Below, piece after piece: positions 1-12,085 of a stretch of 64,000 bases of DNA; position 1 is the stretch's first letter; each line of letters starts with the position of its first letter. This DNA is from Haberlea rhodopensis (taxonomy: Eukaryota > Streptophyta > Magnoliopsida > Lamiales > Gesneriaceae), in contig CAJQUN010000003.1 of NCBI GenBank assembly GCA_907163345.1, positions 10,210,821 through 10,274,820 of the forward strand, read 5' to 3'. The notes under the pieces were generated by a model. The model did no database searches, was not told the DNA's origin, and saw only the letters and a program-made list of their open reading frames with translations. The position numbers and the translations under genes are program-made.

Positions 1-654
1 GTTCAGAACCGTCGGTTAGACGGTTCAGAACCGCCGGTTCGACGGTTCAAAAAACATCGACCCTTAACCTTAACCTTCCTTGACGGTTACGGTTACGGTT
101 CATGAACCGCCGGTTACGGTTACGGTTCCGGTTACGGTTAACCAACGGTTACGGTTACGGTTTGACCCTTATTTATTTAAACAAAATTAAAAATATTATT
201 AAAATTTGAAATAAAGTGTAAAAAGTGTATGAATGTGTTTTCATCCATGGATTAAACATAAAATAACGTAAAATAAATTAAAGCCAAGATAATCAAAATG
301 TGTAAGATATATTTGTTTGGTCAATATATATATTATAACACTATATTTAGATCAACAACGCTGTTATAGCATAATAGTTGAAGCTAATTATTAAAGTTTG
401 AGGTCATTAGTTCAAATATACACCATAACATATATTTTAAATTTAAAAATATAAAAAAAAATAAAATAAACCCTTGAATCGCCGGTTAACCGACGGTTCA
501 CGGGTTAGGAAAATCATGACCCTTAACCGGCCCTTCTATAGACGGGCCGGTTACGGTTCCGACCCTTCGAACCGTTGACCCGGTTAACCGGCCCGTTGAC
601 CACGGGCCGGTTCCGGGCCGGTTCAGGGTCGATGATGACCCTTGGTCGGGTCTA
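1..654. repeat. Non-autonomous TIR-type transposon copy A (hAT-like, left side cut by window)
   Basis: Both flanks are built from imperfect GGTTACGGTT / CCGGTT / GACCCTTAACC motifs in opposite orientation around an AT-rich core. A diverged second copy lies at 57779-58401 with the same order of parts. The right end, read in reverse, begins roughly GACCCGACCAAGGGTC and resembles the inverted end of the other copy. The core (about 365-430) has A-box- and B-box-like stretches reminiscent of a tRNA-derived SINE. There is no coding potential. The hAT assignment rests only on the CCGGTT-rich subterminal style, and the left end is not visible. Confidence 0.55.
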
Positions 655-749
655 TTCTAAACACAACCCATCAACCTTGTACGACACCCAAAGCGTGTAG
701 AATCGGTAGGCTCAGGCAGCACGGCACCCTTACGGACATCGCAACATAG

Positions 750-796
750 GAGATTGAGAGAAATCTATCCAATCTCAGATTTCCGAACAAAATGAT
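750..796 (+). pseudogene. Exon-like fragment of an unrecognised gene, upstream part (split by LTR element)
   Basis: After an AG at 748-749 an open frame runs up to the target duplication ATGAT at 792-796. If the 14-kb retroelement and one copy of the duplication are disregarded, the same frame continues without a stop into 15175 onward. I do not recognise the protein. Splice sites are guessed from sequence only, so this could be a chance open frame. Confidence 0.35.
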
Positions 797-1887
797 TGAC
801 ACTTCCAAAAAGATTGATGACATCTAAGTATCAATGAGAAGTTGGATTACCTCTCCTTTTCTTCTTTAGGGAATTAAATCACAAAGGTAAATCTTGAACA
901 GACCTGCTAAGATTTGAAACAAGATGTTAGAAGGGTGCTGGGAGATTTTTTCGGTGGGTCCCCTCCGACGTTCAAGTCAGGTGACGGGAGATATGAGAAA
1001 AATCTGTAACAGAATAGCAGTTGTGTGTAGGTGCGTATAGGAAAATGCATACCTGAAATCCTGAATTAGCTTGCTATTTATAGGTGTTGTTTCGGATGTG
1101 TAATTTTGACCAGTAAGGCCATGATCTACACGACCCTGAAATATCGGAACACATCGGCTGATCAGTAAGGCCACGATCCACATCATTCCCTGAAATCCCG
1201 GAGAGGTGGGTGTAATCGTGGACCATGTTAATACATATGGCCGATAACTTGACCTTAGTGGCTTGGACTTAGTCAATGTCTTCCCAAAGATCGGGAATTC
1301 TGAGGATGATCTTATCTCTGTTGTTGATTTATGTCTCTAGACTAGAACTCGGCAAGCTCGGGAGATCGGCCATATACATGGTGCTGTACTGATCACATGA
1401 GCTTGGGAGGTCGGCCATATACGGATGCTTTAGCTACGTGAGCTCGGGAGGTCGGTCATATACATGACGCTGAGGCGGATGTCTTGATCACGTGAGCTCG
1501 GGAGGTCGGCCATACACATAGCGTTGAGGCGATGTCTTGACCACGTGAGCTCGGGAGGTCGGTCGTATACATAACGCTGAGGCGCATGCTTTGATCACGT
1601 GAGCTCGGGAGGTCGGCCATACACATAGCGTTGAGGCGGATGTCTTGACCACGTGAGCTCGGGAGGTCGGTCGTACACATAACGTTGAGGCGGATGCTTT
1701 GATCATCTGAGCTCGGGAGGTCGGCCATATACATAGCGCTGAAGTGGATGCTTTGACCACGTGAGCTCTGGAGGTCGGTCGTCCCTACGGTGCTAAGGCA
1801 GATGCTTTTTGTGTTCCAAGTTGGGTAATTTCTCGAGCGAAGCTAAGCATAAGCTCGGAGGGTAGATCTTTCTCCCGCAGGGTATCA
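797..1887 (-). repeat. 3' LTR of outer Gypsy-type element
   Basis: This 1091-bp LTR matches 14025-15169 almost throughout and ends at TG/CA-type borders. It holds an array of about seven 54-bp units (about 1440-1800) with the core gagctcgggaggtcgg. Because 54 is a multiple of three, the array produces repetitive open frames on the minus strand that are not genes. It is exactly one repeat unit (54 bp) shorter than its partner. Confidence 0.85.
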
Positions 1888-1902
1888 CAACCCCCCTCCT
1901 AA
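1888..1902 (-). other. Polypurine tract of outer element
   Basis: On the minus strand the bases just before the LTR start (TGATACCC) read AGGAGGGGGG followed by TTG. This is the expected position and composition for the plus-strand priming tract, and it supports a minus orientation for the outer element. Confidence 0.7.
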
Positions 1903-2771
1903 GTCGAGCTGACCTCTTTGATCGGAAGCTCGTAAGTTTAATTTGATTTTTAGGCTTACATGTGCAGGGAAACTATAAGGCGGGAAAGATGGTATTCAAA
2001 ATTCATATGTATGATACCTGTTAACTATCGACGCTGCATCAACCGAGGCATATCGAACGATCAGACGGAGCTCGGACGCTCGTTTATTAAGTATAAAGGA
2101 GCTCAGACACTTGCTTTTACTGGAGCTTGGATGCTCGATTTACCACTTTCTTAATATTATCTAATCCTTTTGTGGGTTGGATGTCGTAAAGGTCGGACCT
2201 TGGACATAGCTCGTAAAGATATGTTGAGACTTGTATAGCCTTTTCGTATGAGGAGGTTGAGCGAACTTGTGAAGCTCAAACCTTGGACATAGCTCATAAA
2301 GCTATGCTAAGACTCGTAAAGTCTTTTTGTATGAGGACGTTGAACGAACTCATGAAGCTAGGACCTTAGACATAGCTCGTAAAGCTATGATGAGACTCGT
2401 AAAGCCTTTTTGTATGAGGAGGTCATACGAACTCGTGAAGCTCAGACCTTGGACATAGCTCGTAAAGATATGTTGAGGCTCGTAAAGTCTTTTTGTATGA
2501 GGAGATCATACGAACTCGTGAAGCTCGGACCTGGTACATAGCTCGTAAAGCTATGATGAGACTCGTAAAGTCTTTTTGTATGAGAAGGTTGAACGAACTC
2601 GTGAAGCTAAGACCTTAGACATAGCTCGTAAAGCTATGCTGAGACTCGTAAAGCCTTTTTGTATGAGGAGGTCAGACGAATTTGTGAAGCTCGGACCCTG
2701 GACATAGCTCGTAAAGCTATGCTGAGACTCGTAAAGTCTTTTTGTATGAGGAGGTCAGACGAACTCGTGAA
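1903..2771. repeat. Outer-element 3' internal region with 83-bp tandem repeat
   Basis: No gene is recognisable. From about 2205 to 2771 there are about seven units with an 83-bp period, each starting near acatagctcgtaaagct and containing actcgtaaagtctttttgtatgagg. The array is cut at 2771 by the inner element. Confidence 0.75.
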
Positions 2772-5415
2772 TGTGATGACCAGGGATTATAGGTGTTAAT
2801 CCCGGAGTATTAATAATCCCTAAAGTGGTTTTACGTGACGATTTGGAGTTTAATTGAGGTATTGGGCCTTCTGGGCTCGTTTATTTGGGCAGTTGGGATC
2901 GTTGGATCCAGAGGTTGAGATTGTATTCACATTACGGTGTAAAACCTAAGAGTTGGGTTTTTGATGTGTCTCGGAATCTCGGGTGCTATGTGAGCACCGG
3001 TAGGGGATTTTGGAGTTAGAGAGAGAGTTTTTGAAAACAGATGATTTTTAAGGAATCATGATGTATTTGTGGGGGCTATTAATTTTTCGGGGTATTTTTG
3101 CTATAAATACCATTTGAACCCAAGATTTTAAGAAAAAAATCATTTCAACCCCTTTATTTTCCTCTCTCCCGCGCGCGCCCCCTTTTCCCGTCTGAACAGC
3201 TGCCGCGCGCAAAAGCGCTCCGCCCGCCGCCGTCCGGCCGCCGATCGGCGCGTGCGACCCGCCGCCGGCTTCGTCTCGACGAGGCGCTCCTTTCCCCTCC
3301 ATCAATTCGAAGTTTCATCGCGTGTGGAAGTCGGATTTTGCGGAAGTGCGCCGATCCCCAATTTCTAGGGTTCTTCGATTTTTCGTCCGATTTCTTCCGA
3401 TTTCGTTTGGGTAACCTTCCTAACCCCTTTTTCCATGCTTGTGATGTGATTCCCTGCCAAATTGTGATTATTGGCTCGAATGATTTCGATTTTCGTGGCT
3501 TGGGTTCGATTTTTTTGGATGGGTGCATGAAGTGGGTTCGAATTTGGGGGTTTTGGAAGGGTTGTGACGATTCTTGTTATGGGTAATTTATTACATGTTT
3601 TAGATGTATTGTTGATGCTTAATTGTGTTCGAATTTAAGGTATTGAGTTCGAATTTAGGGCTTTGGATTTCGAATTTGGGGGTTTGGCATGTGGGATGAT
3701 TATTCATGCTATGGATTGATTAATTGACATTTTAGATGAATTATGGTATTTTATTGGGTTCGAAATTGTGAGATTAAGGTTCGATTTTTGTAGGGCATTC
3801 TTGAACAATTTCGATTTGTCTCATTTATTTCCTTCCCTGCATGTACCCTGCCCCGGGTCTTTTAAGAGGATAATTGTCGTGTATTGACAATGTTGTGAGG
3901 GATATGGGTGTGCTTGAGCATAGGTTACATGTTCGTAAATAATTGTGAATTATTTATCGTGTTAGCACATCATTCCTCGGGGCATGGAACTCGAGCAAGG
4001 CTTGGCTCGGACTTCGGAGATTTAAGGTACGTGCGACGTACGAGCATTACTATATATATGTGAAATGCATAAGGTGTTTTTGATTGCATTGAATGTTTTG
4101 CGTATGGTTATACATATATGTTGATATAGCCAAGGAATGACCCAAATCTTGATATCGCCGCTTGTAGCGTGCGTGACACTAGAGTAGGATGACTCTTGCA
4201 TGATATATGGGGTACTGGGTTTATTTGACTATATTAGGGCATTTGAGATGCCTGGGAATGATCGTAAAATCATGTATTCTTCGTAAGACATTTGAGATGT
4301 CTAAGTTCGTAGAATCGTGTATTCATTATAAGACATTTGAGATGTCTAGGTTTGTAGACTCATGTATTCATTATAAGACACTTGAGATGTCTAAGTATAA
4401 TGAAGGATTGGTAAAATAAATGCTAAGGCATTTGAGCTATCTGTGATTGATAGCAAGGTTGTGAAATCAGTATTAGATATTGTGATATCTGTAATTGCAT
4501 GTTTAATGAATTTGTAATCACTATATGTTGATATTCGAGGATTAGGCATGCGATGAGTTAATCAATGCGTTGATTTACTGATTTATGAGATTTGATGAGT
4601 TTGATGTTGTGAGAACAGGGACAGTACACGGAATCCCGGATGAGGATGTTGCCATCCAGGGAGTATCATTTAAATTCATTAGTATTTACTTGTGTTGTAA
4701 ATTATGAATTTCATTATTATGATTATGGGATTTTGTGTATTGGTATGCTCACCCCGTTGGGGGCTGTCTCTGTTGGGACAGGTGGACAGGTACATCGATG
4801 GCTATGGAGCTGAGCTCGAGCTGTTGATTTGAGGTACTCCCAGGATCGTGGTACCAGGGCTTGATGGAGCACGGTATCGTATAGAGTACCTATATATACA
4901 CCTGAGGATTTATACATATTCATGATGCTCGCATGTGAGCACGATTATACTTGTATATGGATTGTATATAAAGGCATGAGCCTTTCTCTCTTTCATTTAA
5001 GGTTGCATGCAATTAGGTTGAATTGCTAGAATGATATGAGAGTCATTGGTGTATTATGTGGGTGTTGGAACCCACTTTTGTTGACATATGTGTGGTGTCT
5101 TCCCTGGCTGGGAATCTACTTGTATTACTGCTTTCTGTTGAGTATTATGTGTTCCCTGGCCGGGAATTTTGTTATGTGTTGTACTCTTTTTTTGGGATAG
5201 CTCTATTTATGGGGAGACTCTGCCCAAATTTTTATAAAAGTTTACAATGTGAAAAGTGGCACCAAGGGGTTGGTAAAGGGCAAACATATGAGTCTTTCGT
5301 TGACAGGCAATGATTAAGTATCATCAGAGCTTCCCGATTGACATTTTATAGAAAGCATGTACCACACATAGTGGTTAATACACTAATCAAGGTTTAAGGG
5401 CTTGGGGTCCTTACA
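2772..5415 (+). repeat. 5' LTR of nested element
   Basis: This 2644-bp terminal repeat has a TATA-like TATAAATAC at 3102-3110. Shortly downstream comes a GC-rich stretch (about 3170-3300) in an otherwise AT-rich repeat, probably the transcript leader. A short array with a 45-bp period and core catttgagatgtctaag lies at about 4240-4400. Short open frames here recur identically in the second LTR and are not genes. Confidence 0.85.
3102..3110 (+). promoter_or_regulatory. LTR TATA box
   Basis: TATAAATAC lies about 330 bp into the LTR and is repeated at 9772-9780 in the second LTR. It is the best candidate core promoter of the nested element. Confidence 0.5.
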
Positions 5416-5419
5416 TTAG

Positions 5420-5431
5420 TGGTATCAGAGC
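5420..5431 (+). other. Primer-binding site, nested element (first)
   Basis: TGGTATCAGAGC, complementary to the 3' end of plant initiator methionine tRNA, lies four bases after the LTR end. Confidence 0.8.
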
Positions 5432-5859
5432 AGTGGTTGCTCATTGGGGCTGTTAAGGGCCTAGGAAGTTATTGATAGCACATATTTATGCATGATGGCA
5501 TTAATGTTGTATGACATAGCAAATTGTTTATGTGCTATTATGATATGAAAAGTGGTATTGCTAACCATTGTGGTTGCAGGAATCGTGTGGAACACGATAG
5601 GATGACATTTATGGGGATGTCTGGCACTCCGTGTGTTATGTGCCAAGGAAGCTGGTTTTAAGAAAATCAGATAAAGGGATATTTCCGAGGTAACATGTAT
5701 TTTACGTTGTCTTGTTGACACATGATGAATGCAAAGTGGTGCATTGAGGTTTGATATATGTTATTGTGCATTGTTTTTGCATATGCATGTTATGAAATAT
5801 AAGAGGTGTATTTCTTGAGTCAAAGTTATCTTAGTAAGGATTTTAATGGCTTATGCTAA

Positions 5860-6990
5860 AGTCCATATGAAGCGATGAAGAGTCCCGCTTATATGGAGTA
5901 GCAACGCTAAAGTCCAGTGGAAGCGAGGAAGAATTCCGCTTTCCTGGAGTAGCAAGAAGCATTAAAATGTACTAATGATAAGGGCTCAGGATGAAATAAG
6001 GATTTAAAGAAGGATATCATGACATTTATTTGTGAAACCATACATTCTCATAATGTGTTTTTATTATGAATTGAATGTGGATGCATAGCGTATATGGCTA
6101 TTGTTGTTAACCCTGATGGTTGCAGGTTACAGGAAATATGGAGTATAAAAAGGAATGATGATTATACATTCCAGGAGTCCTGCTTATGACAGTGAGAATT
6201 TTTATACTTACGCTTGACCGCTAAAAATGTGGAGCGGGAGGGGGGAGGCTCGCTTGCACATGGAGGCGGGGTATTCCATACGAAGCGAGGATGAGATACC
6301 GCTTGTATGAAGAAGCTTATGCTTGTACCGCTAAAAATGTGGAGCGGGAGGGGATGCTCGCTTGCACATGGAGGCGGGGTATGCCATACGAAGCGAGGAT
6401 GAGATACCGCTTGTATGAAGAAGCGAGGATGAGATACCGCTTGTTAGGATGATGATTCATTCCTTTGTGATGACACGGATGATAGCGGTGATGTGTCCCG
6501 CTGTGTCGATTTATATTCATTTCTCTATGAGGACACGGTTTATAGCGATGGTTCATTCCGCTATATCTATTGGCGATGGTTCATTCCGCCAGGTGTATTT
6601 ATAGCGATGGTTCATTCCGCTATATCTATTGGCGATGGTTCATTCCGCCAGGTGTATTTATAGCGATGGTTCATTCCGCTATATCTATTGGCGATGGTTC
6701 ATTCCGCCAGGTGTATTTATAGCGACGGTTCATTCCGCTATATTGATTGGCGATGGTTCATTCCGCCAGGTGTATTGATAGCGATGCCTCTTTCCGCTAC
6801 TATGTGGACGATGATTCATGCTCAGGAGTATAGCGAGGTTTCATGCCACTTATTATATGACGAGGTGTCATGCCGTCGATTCTATAGCGAGGGATTTTGC
6901 CGCTATGTACTCAGCACAGGATTTTGCCGCCTTCGAGCGATGGGTGCTGATTACGCACTATTATTGAGCGACGGAGACAGGTATGACGCT
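5860..6990 (+). repeat. Degenerate gcga...ccgc repeat field, including 59-bp tandem units
   Basis: A motif of about 25-30 bases, roughly gcgaNgNNtcattccgc with variable spacers, recurs many times across this stretch. The most regular part (about 6541-6790) has about four 59-bp units, each holding two motif copies (one ending ccgct, one ending ccgcc). A pair of about 110-bp units lies at 6215-6420. Each motif has GCG at one end and CGC at the other, so many could form small hairpins. No gene is visible. Confidence 0.7.
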
Positions 6991-9411
6991 ATATCACTAG
7001 CGATGAGGTATGAGATATTGCTATTTTATTAGCTTTATTGTAGCTGGCATGCATTGATATACATGTTTTATTATGCCTATTTTACTAGCATGATAGTGGA
7101 TTGACATACACTGATGTACATGTATCGTCACTAGTTGACAATGTTTTAGATGCCATGAGTTGGCATGTGTCGTCACGGGATGACGATGACGATGGTGTAG
7201 GAGATGTCTTATTAGACATGCATCATCGTTACGATGATCGATGCGTTGAGTATACGTATTCAGTGGTATGCCTTGGGTGCCAGTACCGAGCACAAGGTGG
7301 TGTGTGCGACACCGATGGACGTGACCCTTATACCGAGCGGGTTGCTCGAGGAATGGTTGGATGCGCTGTACATGTGATTGTACCGCAGCTTACGATTGGG
7401 GGATCAGTTTACGAGTGGTGATACCCTTGAGGTATGCTCGTGGAATGGCTTTTGGCCATGTGATTTGACGACAGGAGTAATCATGGAGGAAAGTACTCGC
7501 TTTCTGTCGATGTGACATGTGGTGGACATGGTCACACCACCCTTGAGGGTGTAGGATGGGTCCTAAAGGAGTAGGATCAGGTTATGTTAAGTACATAGGG
7601 ACATTGGGTTGTCCAGGGTGTATCGGCATTGAGGAATGTTGGATAAAAACCCACTACTCTATTGAGTTTTCTTCCCATAGTATGATATACCATGTGGAAA
7701 CGTCCGTCTTATTGGTAGGTTTGAGGTAAACCTAAAGAGGCAGAGACTAGGTTGTCTGCCGCGTGTGTGTAGCACCATGATGGGCTTGCTAGAGCCGTTA
7801 CACTGCTCGTTAGAACCAAGTTTGGCAAATCGTAAGGTGATGCGATGTGGATTGTGGTGGACTCTAGTAGTCACCATGTCATTGAGGTTAAGGTTGTTCA
7901 TGCCTCACTGAAACGTGTATACGTTTATGTTTAATCTTGGAGACTTGTCTGGGACAGCTCAGGATGTTGGAGTACCAACAAGAGAGTCATCAGGTTGTTA
8001 TTGACTCAATCTAAAGGAACCCGTGTATTGGGATACAATGGGTGTTATTGTATCCAGTTTTTCCGAACGATGGTTCGAGACTTGTGGATCTCGAGTTCGA
8101 TGGCACTTCCCTTGCGAGAAAGGAGGTAGTATTATACCTATTTGGGAATCTTGAAAGATTCGGTAAGTTGGTGCAAGTGGTGTTGATCTTGGGAATCACA
8201 CCGTGTATTGTTAATCGTCGATTTTCATCCTCCACTGAGTAAGGAATGACTCAGAATTGACGGTTGTGTTTGGGGCTTAGGGATATGTGGTAGATACCCG
8301 AGCCGAGTGCATTGAGTATGCATCCGATATCAGTGCTTAGGCAGGTATACCGGTGAGTATACGGATGCCAGTTATTGATTTCCTCTCTGTTAAGCATAGA
8401 GTTATGCTATTTTTTGGATGATTAAATCTCTGATGAGAGATATGGAGCACCTTGAGATTGGGAATCTCCATGGCACGATGATTAAGAGGGATTTTCTTGT
8501 GAGGGTTAAGGTATTTCCCTTGTTGGTGTTTTCCTTCGAGTTATGCGACAGCCTTCCCAAGTTTGGATTGTTAAATCCGAGGATTTTCAAGGGATGGCAG
8601 GATTTCGGATTGGTTGAGTGTCGCTGACGACACAAGCGTTGAGGATGCAATGGGTTTATTGCATGCCCCTTAAGAATTTTAAACTCTGCGGAGTCTCGGT
8701 TGTTATTTATGATCAGGACGTGATTCTTGGAACATCCGTAGGTGGACATCTTGTGAGATGTCTTTTGTTTTAATTTGTGGCCGTGAGTTGCCCAAATTAA
8801 GTTGCAATGAGGCGACTACTCCTTCGATGGAGGAAGTTTGAAAGCGGAAACCAGGTTTGGTATGTGTACACCGTGGTGTACTAGTGTTTCCCTCGTAACG
8901 ATGTAGGTTAGACATCGTGAGTCTTGATAAAGATGCCATTGGATGATATCTACGATAGAATCAAGAGCGATTCGAATCCTTGCAATTTCAGTTGACTAAC
9001 TGCTTTTGGACTGTTAGCGTTGAGTTGTGCTGACGCTCTTTGACGTTATGATGGATTTGGAAGTCTATTCCACTCCAGAGTTTGACACGAGGTCAACGTT
9101 CTTACGGTTGAGGTGTCATTCAGGATGTGTTCGTACTGTTGTATTAAAACGAAGGATGACTGTCTGATCTACAGTCGTAAGTATCAGTTGTTTCGCAGTC
9201 ATGAGGGACTGACTTTTGGGATGACCCGCATCGAGGTACGTTTCGCCTCTTGGGTGATAGGTTGGTTTTGGTATGTCGCTCTGTTTCAGAGTTTGATGAG
9301 AGGTAAGTATCCTCGCGTTTATTAATACGATTCTGATATGGTCAGGAATCGAGGTTATGGCTTCATGTTGTTGTGTAGCCTGGGTGTTACGTGATACACC
9401 AGTGCTAATTT
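6991..9411 (+). other. Nested-element internal region, non-coding
   Basis: There is no open frame with recognisable gag, protease, reverse transcriptase or integrase motifs. Short open frames are under 130 codons and unrelated to known families as far as I can tell. The stretch may be heavily decayed pol or filler sequence. Confidence 0.6.
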
Positions 9412-9441
9412 CGAGGACGAAATTCTTTTAGTGGGGGATAT
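9412..9441 (+). other. Gypsy pol-end remnant and polypurine tract of nested element
   Basis: The bases read in one frame as NFEDEILL-VG, the C-terminal signature common at the end of chromovirus-type Gypsy integrase. They run into a gtggggga purine tract immediately before the second LTR. This ties the non-coding element to a Ty3/Gypsy parent. Confidence 0.65.
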
Positions 9442-12085
9442 TGTGATGACCAGGGATTATAGGTGTTAATCCCGGAGTATTAATAATCCCTAAAGTGGTT
9501 TTACGTGACGATTTGGAGTTTAATTGAGGTATTGGGCCTTCTGGGCTCGTTTATTTGGGCAGTTGGGATCGTTGGATCCAGAGGTTGAGATTGTATTCAC
9601 ATTACGGTGTAAAACCTAAGAGTTGGGTTTTTGATGTGTCTCGGAATCTCGGGTGCTATGTGAGCACCGGTAGGGGATTTTGGAGTTAGAGAGAGAGTTT
9701 TTGAAAACAGATGATTTTTAAGGAATCATGATGTATTTGTGGGGGCTATTAATTTTTCGGGGTATTTTTGCTATAAATACCATTTGAACCCAAGATTTTA
9801 AGAAAAAATCATTTCAACCCCTTTATTTTCCTCTCTCCCGCGCGCGCCCCCTTTTCCCGTCTGAACAGCTGCCCGCGCGCAAAAGCGCTCCGCCCGCCGC
9901 CGTCCGGCCGCCGATCGGCGCGTGCGACCCGCCGCCGGCTTCGTCTCGACGAGGCGCTCCTTTCCCCTCCATCAATTCGAAGTTTCATCGCGTGTGGAAG
10001 TCGGATTTTGCGGAAGTGCGCCGATCCCCAATTTCTAGGGTTCTTCGATTTTTCGTCCGATTTCTTCCGATTTCGTTTGGGTAACCTTCCTAACCCCTTT
10101 TTCCATGCTTGTGATGTGATTCCCTGCCAAATTGTGATTATTGGCTCGAATGATTTCGATTTTCGTGGCTTGGGTTCGATTTTTTTGGATGGGTGCATGA
10201 AGTGGGTTCGAATTTGGGGGTTTTGGAAGGGTTGTGACGATTCTTGTTATGGGTAATTTATTACATGTTTTAGATGTATTGTTGATGCTTAATTGTGTTC
10301 GAATTTAAGGTATTGAGTTCGAATTTAGGGCTTTGGATTTCGAATTTGGGGGTTTGGCATGTGGGATGATTATTCATGCTATGGATTGATTAATTGACAT
10401 TTTAGATGAATTATGGTATTTTATTGGGTTCGAAATTGTGAGATTAAGGTTCGATTTTTGTAGGGCATTCTTGAACAATTTCGATTTGTCTCATTTATTT
10501 CCTTCCCTGCATGTACCCTGCCCCGGGTCTTTTAAGAGGATAATTGTCGTGTATTGACAATGTTGTGAGGGATATGGGTGTGCTTGAGCATAGGTTACAT
10601 GTTCGTAAATAATTGTGAATTATTTATCGTGTTAGCACATCATTCCTCGGGGCATGGAACTCGAGCAAGGCTTGGCTCGGACTTCGGAGATTTAAGGTAC
10701 GTGCGACGTACGAGCATTACTATATATATGTGAAATGCATAAGGTGTTTTTGATTGCATTGAATGTTTTGCGTATGGTTATACATATATGTTGATATAGC
10801 CAAGGAATGACCCAAATCTTGATATCGCCGCTTGTAGCGTGCGTGACACTAGAGTAGGATGACTCTTGCATGATATATGGGGTACTGGGTTTATTTGACT
10901 ATATTAGGGCATTTGAGATGCCTGGGAATGATCGTAAAATCATGTATTCTTCGTAAGACATTTGAGATGTCTAAGTTCGTAGAATCGTGTATTCATTATA
11001 AGACATTTGAGATGTCTAGGTTTGTAGACTCATGTATTCATTATAAGACACTTGAGATGTCTAAGTATAATGAAGGATTGGTAAAATAAATGCTAAGGCA
11101 TTTGAGCTATCTGTGATTGATAGCAAGGTTGTGAAATCAGTATTAGATATTGTGATATCTGTAATTGCATGTTTAATGAATTTGTAATCACTATATGTTG
11201 ATATTCGAGGATTAGGCATGCGATGAGTTAATCAATGCGTTGATTTACTGATTTATGAGATTTGATGAGTTTGATGTTGTGAGAACAGGGACAGTACACG
11301 GAATCCCGGATGAGGATGTTGCCATCCAGGGAGTATCATTTAAATTCATTAGTATTTACTTGTGTTGTAAATTATGAATTTCATTATTATGATTATGGGA
11401 TTTTGTGTATTGGTATGCTCACCCCGTTGGGGGCTGTCTCTGTTGGGACAGGTGGACAGGTACATCGATGGCTATGGAGCTGAGCTCGAGCTGTTGATTT
11501 GAGGTACTCCCAGGATCGTGGTACCAGGGCTTGATGGAGCACGGTATCGTATAGAGTACCTATATATACACCTGAGGATTTATACATATTCATGATGCTC
11601 GCATGTGAGCACGATTATACTTGTATATGGATTGTATATAAAGGCATGAGCCTTTCTCTCTTTCATTTAAGGTTGCATGCAATTAGGTTGAATTGCTAGA
11701 ATGATATGAGAGTCATTGGTGTATTATGTGGGTGTTGGAACCCACTTTTGTTGACATATGTGTGGTGTCTTCCCTGGCTGGGAATCTACTTGTATTACTG
11801 CTTTCTGTTGAGTATTATGTGTTCCCTGGCCGGGAATTTTGTTATGTGTTGTACTCTTTTTTTGGGATAGCTCTATTTATGGGGAGACTCTGCCCAAATT
11901 TTTATAAAAGTTTACAATGTGAAAAGTGGCACCAAGGGGTTGGTAAAGGGCAAACATATGAGTCTTTCGTTGACAGGCAATGATTAAGTATCATCAGAGC
12001 TTCCCGATTGACATTTTATAGAAAGCATGTACCACACATAGTGGTTAATACACTAATCAAGGTTTAAGGGCTTGGGGTCCTTACA
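9442..12085 (+). repeat. Second LTR of nested element
   Basis: This is a 2644-bp near-identical copy of 2772-5415. The differences noticed are a run of six rather than seven A near 9805 and one extra C near 9873. It starts directly after the polypurine tract, as a 3' LTR should. Confidence 0.85.

Noticed and set aside
1456..1760. Repetitive open frames of about 90 codons on the minus strand (and 14685-15017)
   Set aside because: They arise from a 54-bp LTR satellite whose unit is a multiple of three; several frames are open at once and no start context or homology is seen.
1440..2771. CRISPR-like regularly spaced repeats
   Set aside because: These are head-to-tail satellites without unique spacers, in plant nuclear DNA with no cas genes.
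3154..3528. Arg/Lys-rich minus-strand frame (and its twin at 9809-10198)
   Set aside because: It lies in the GC-rich LTR leader and is duplicated with the LTR; no family features, and it is open because of base composition.
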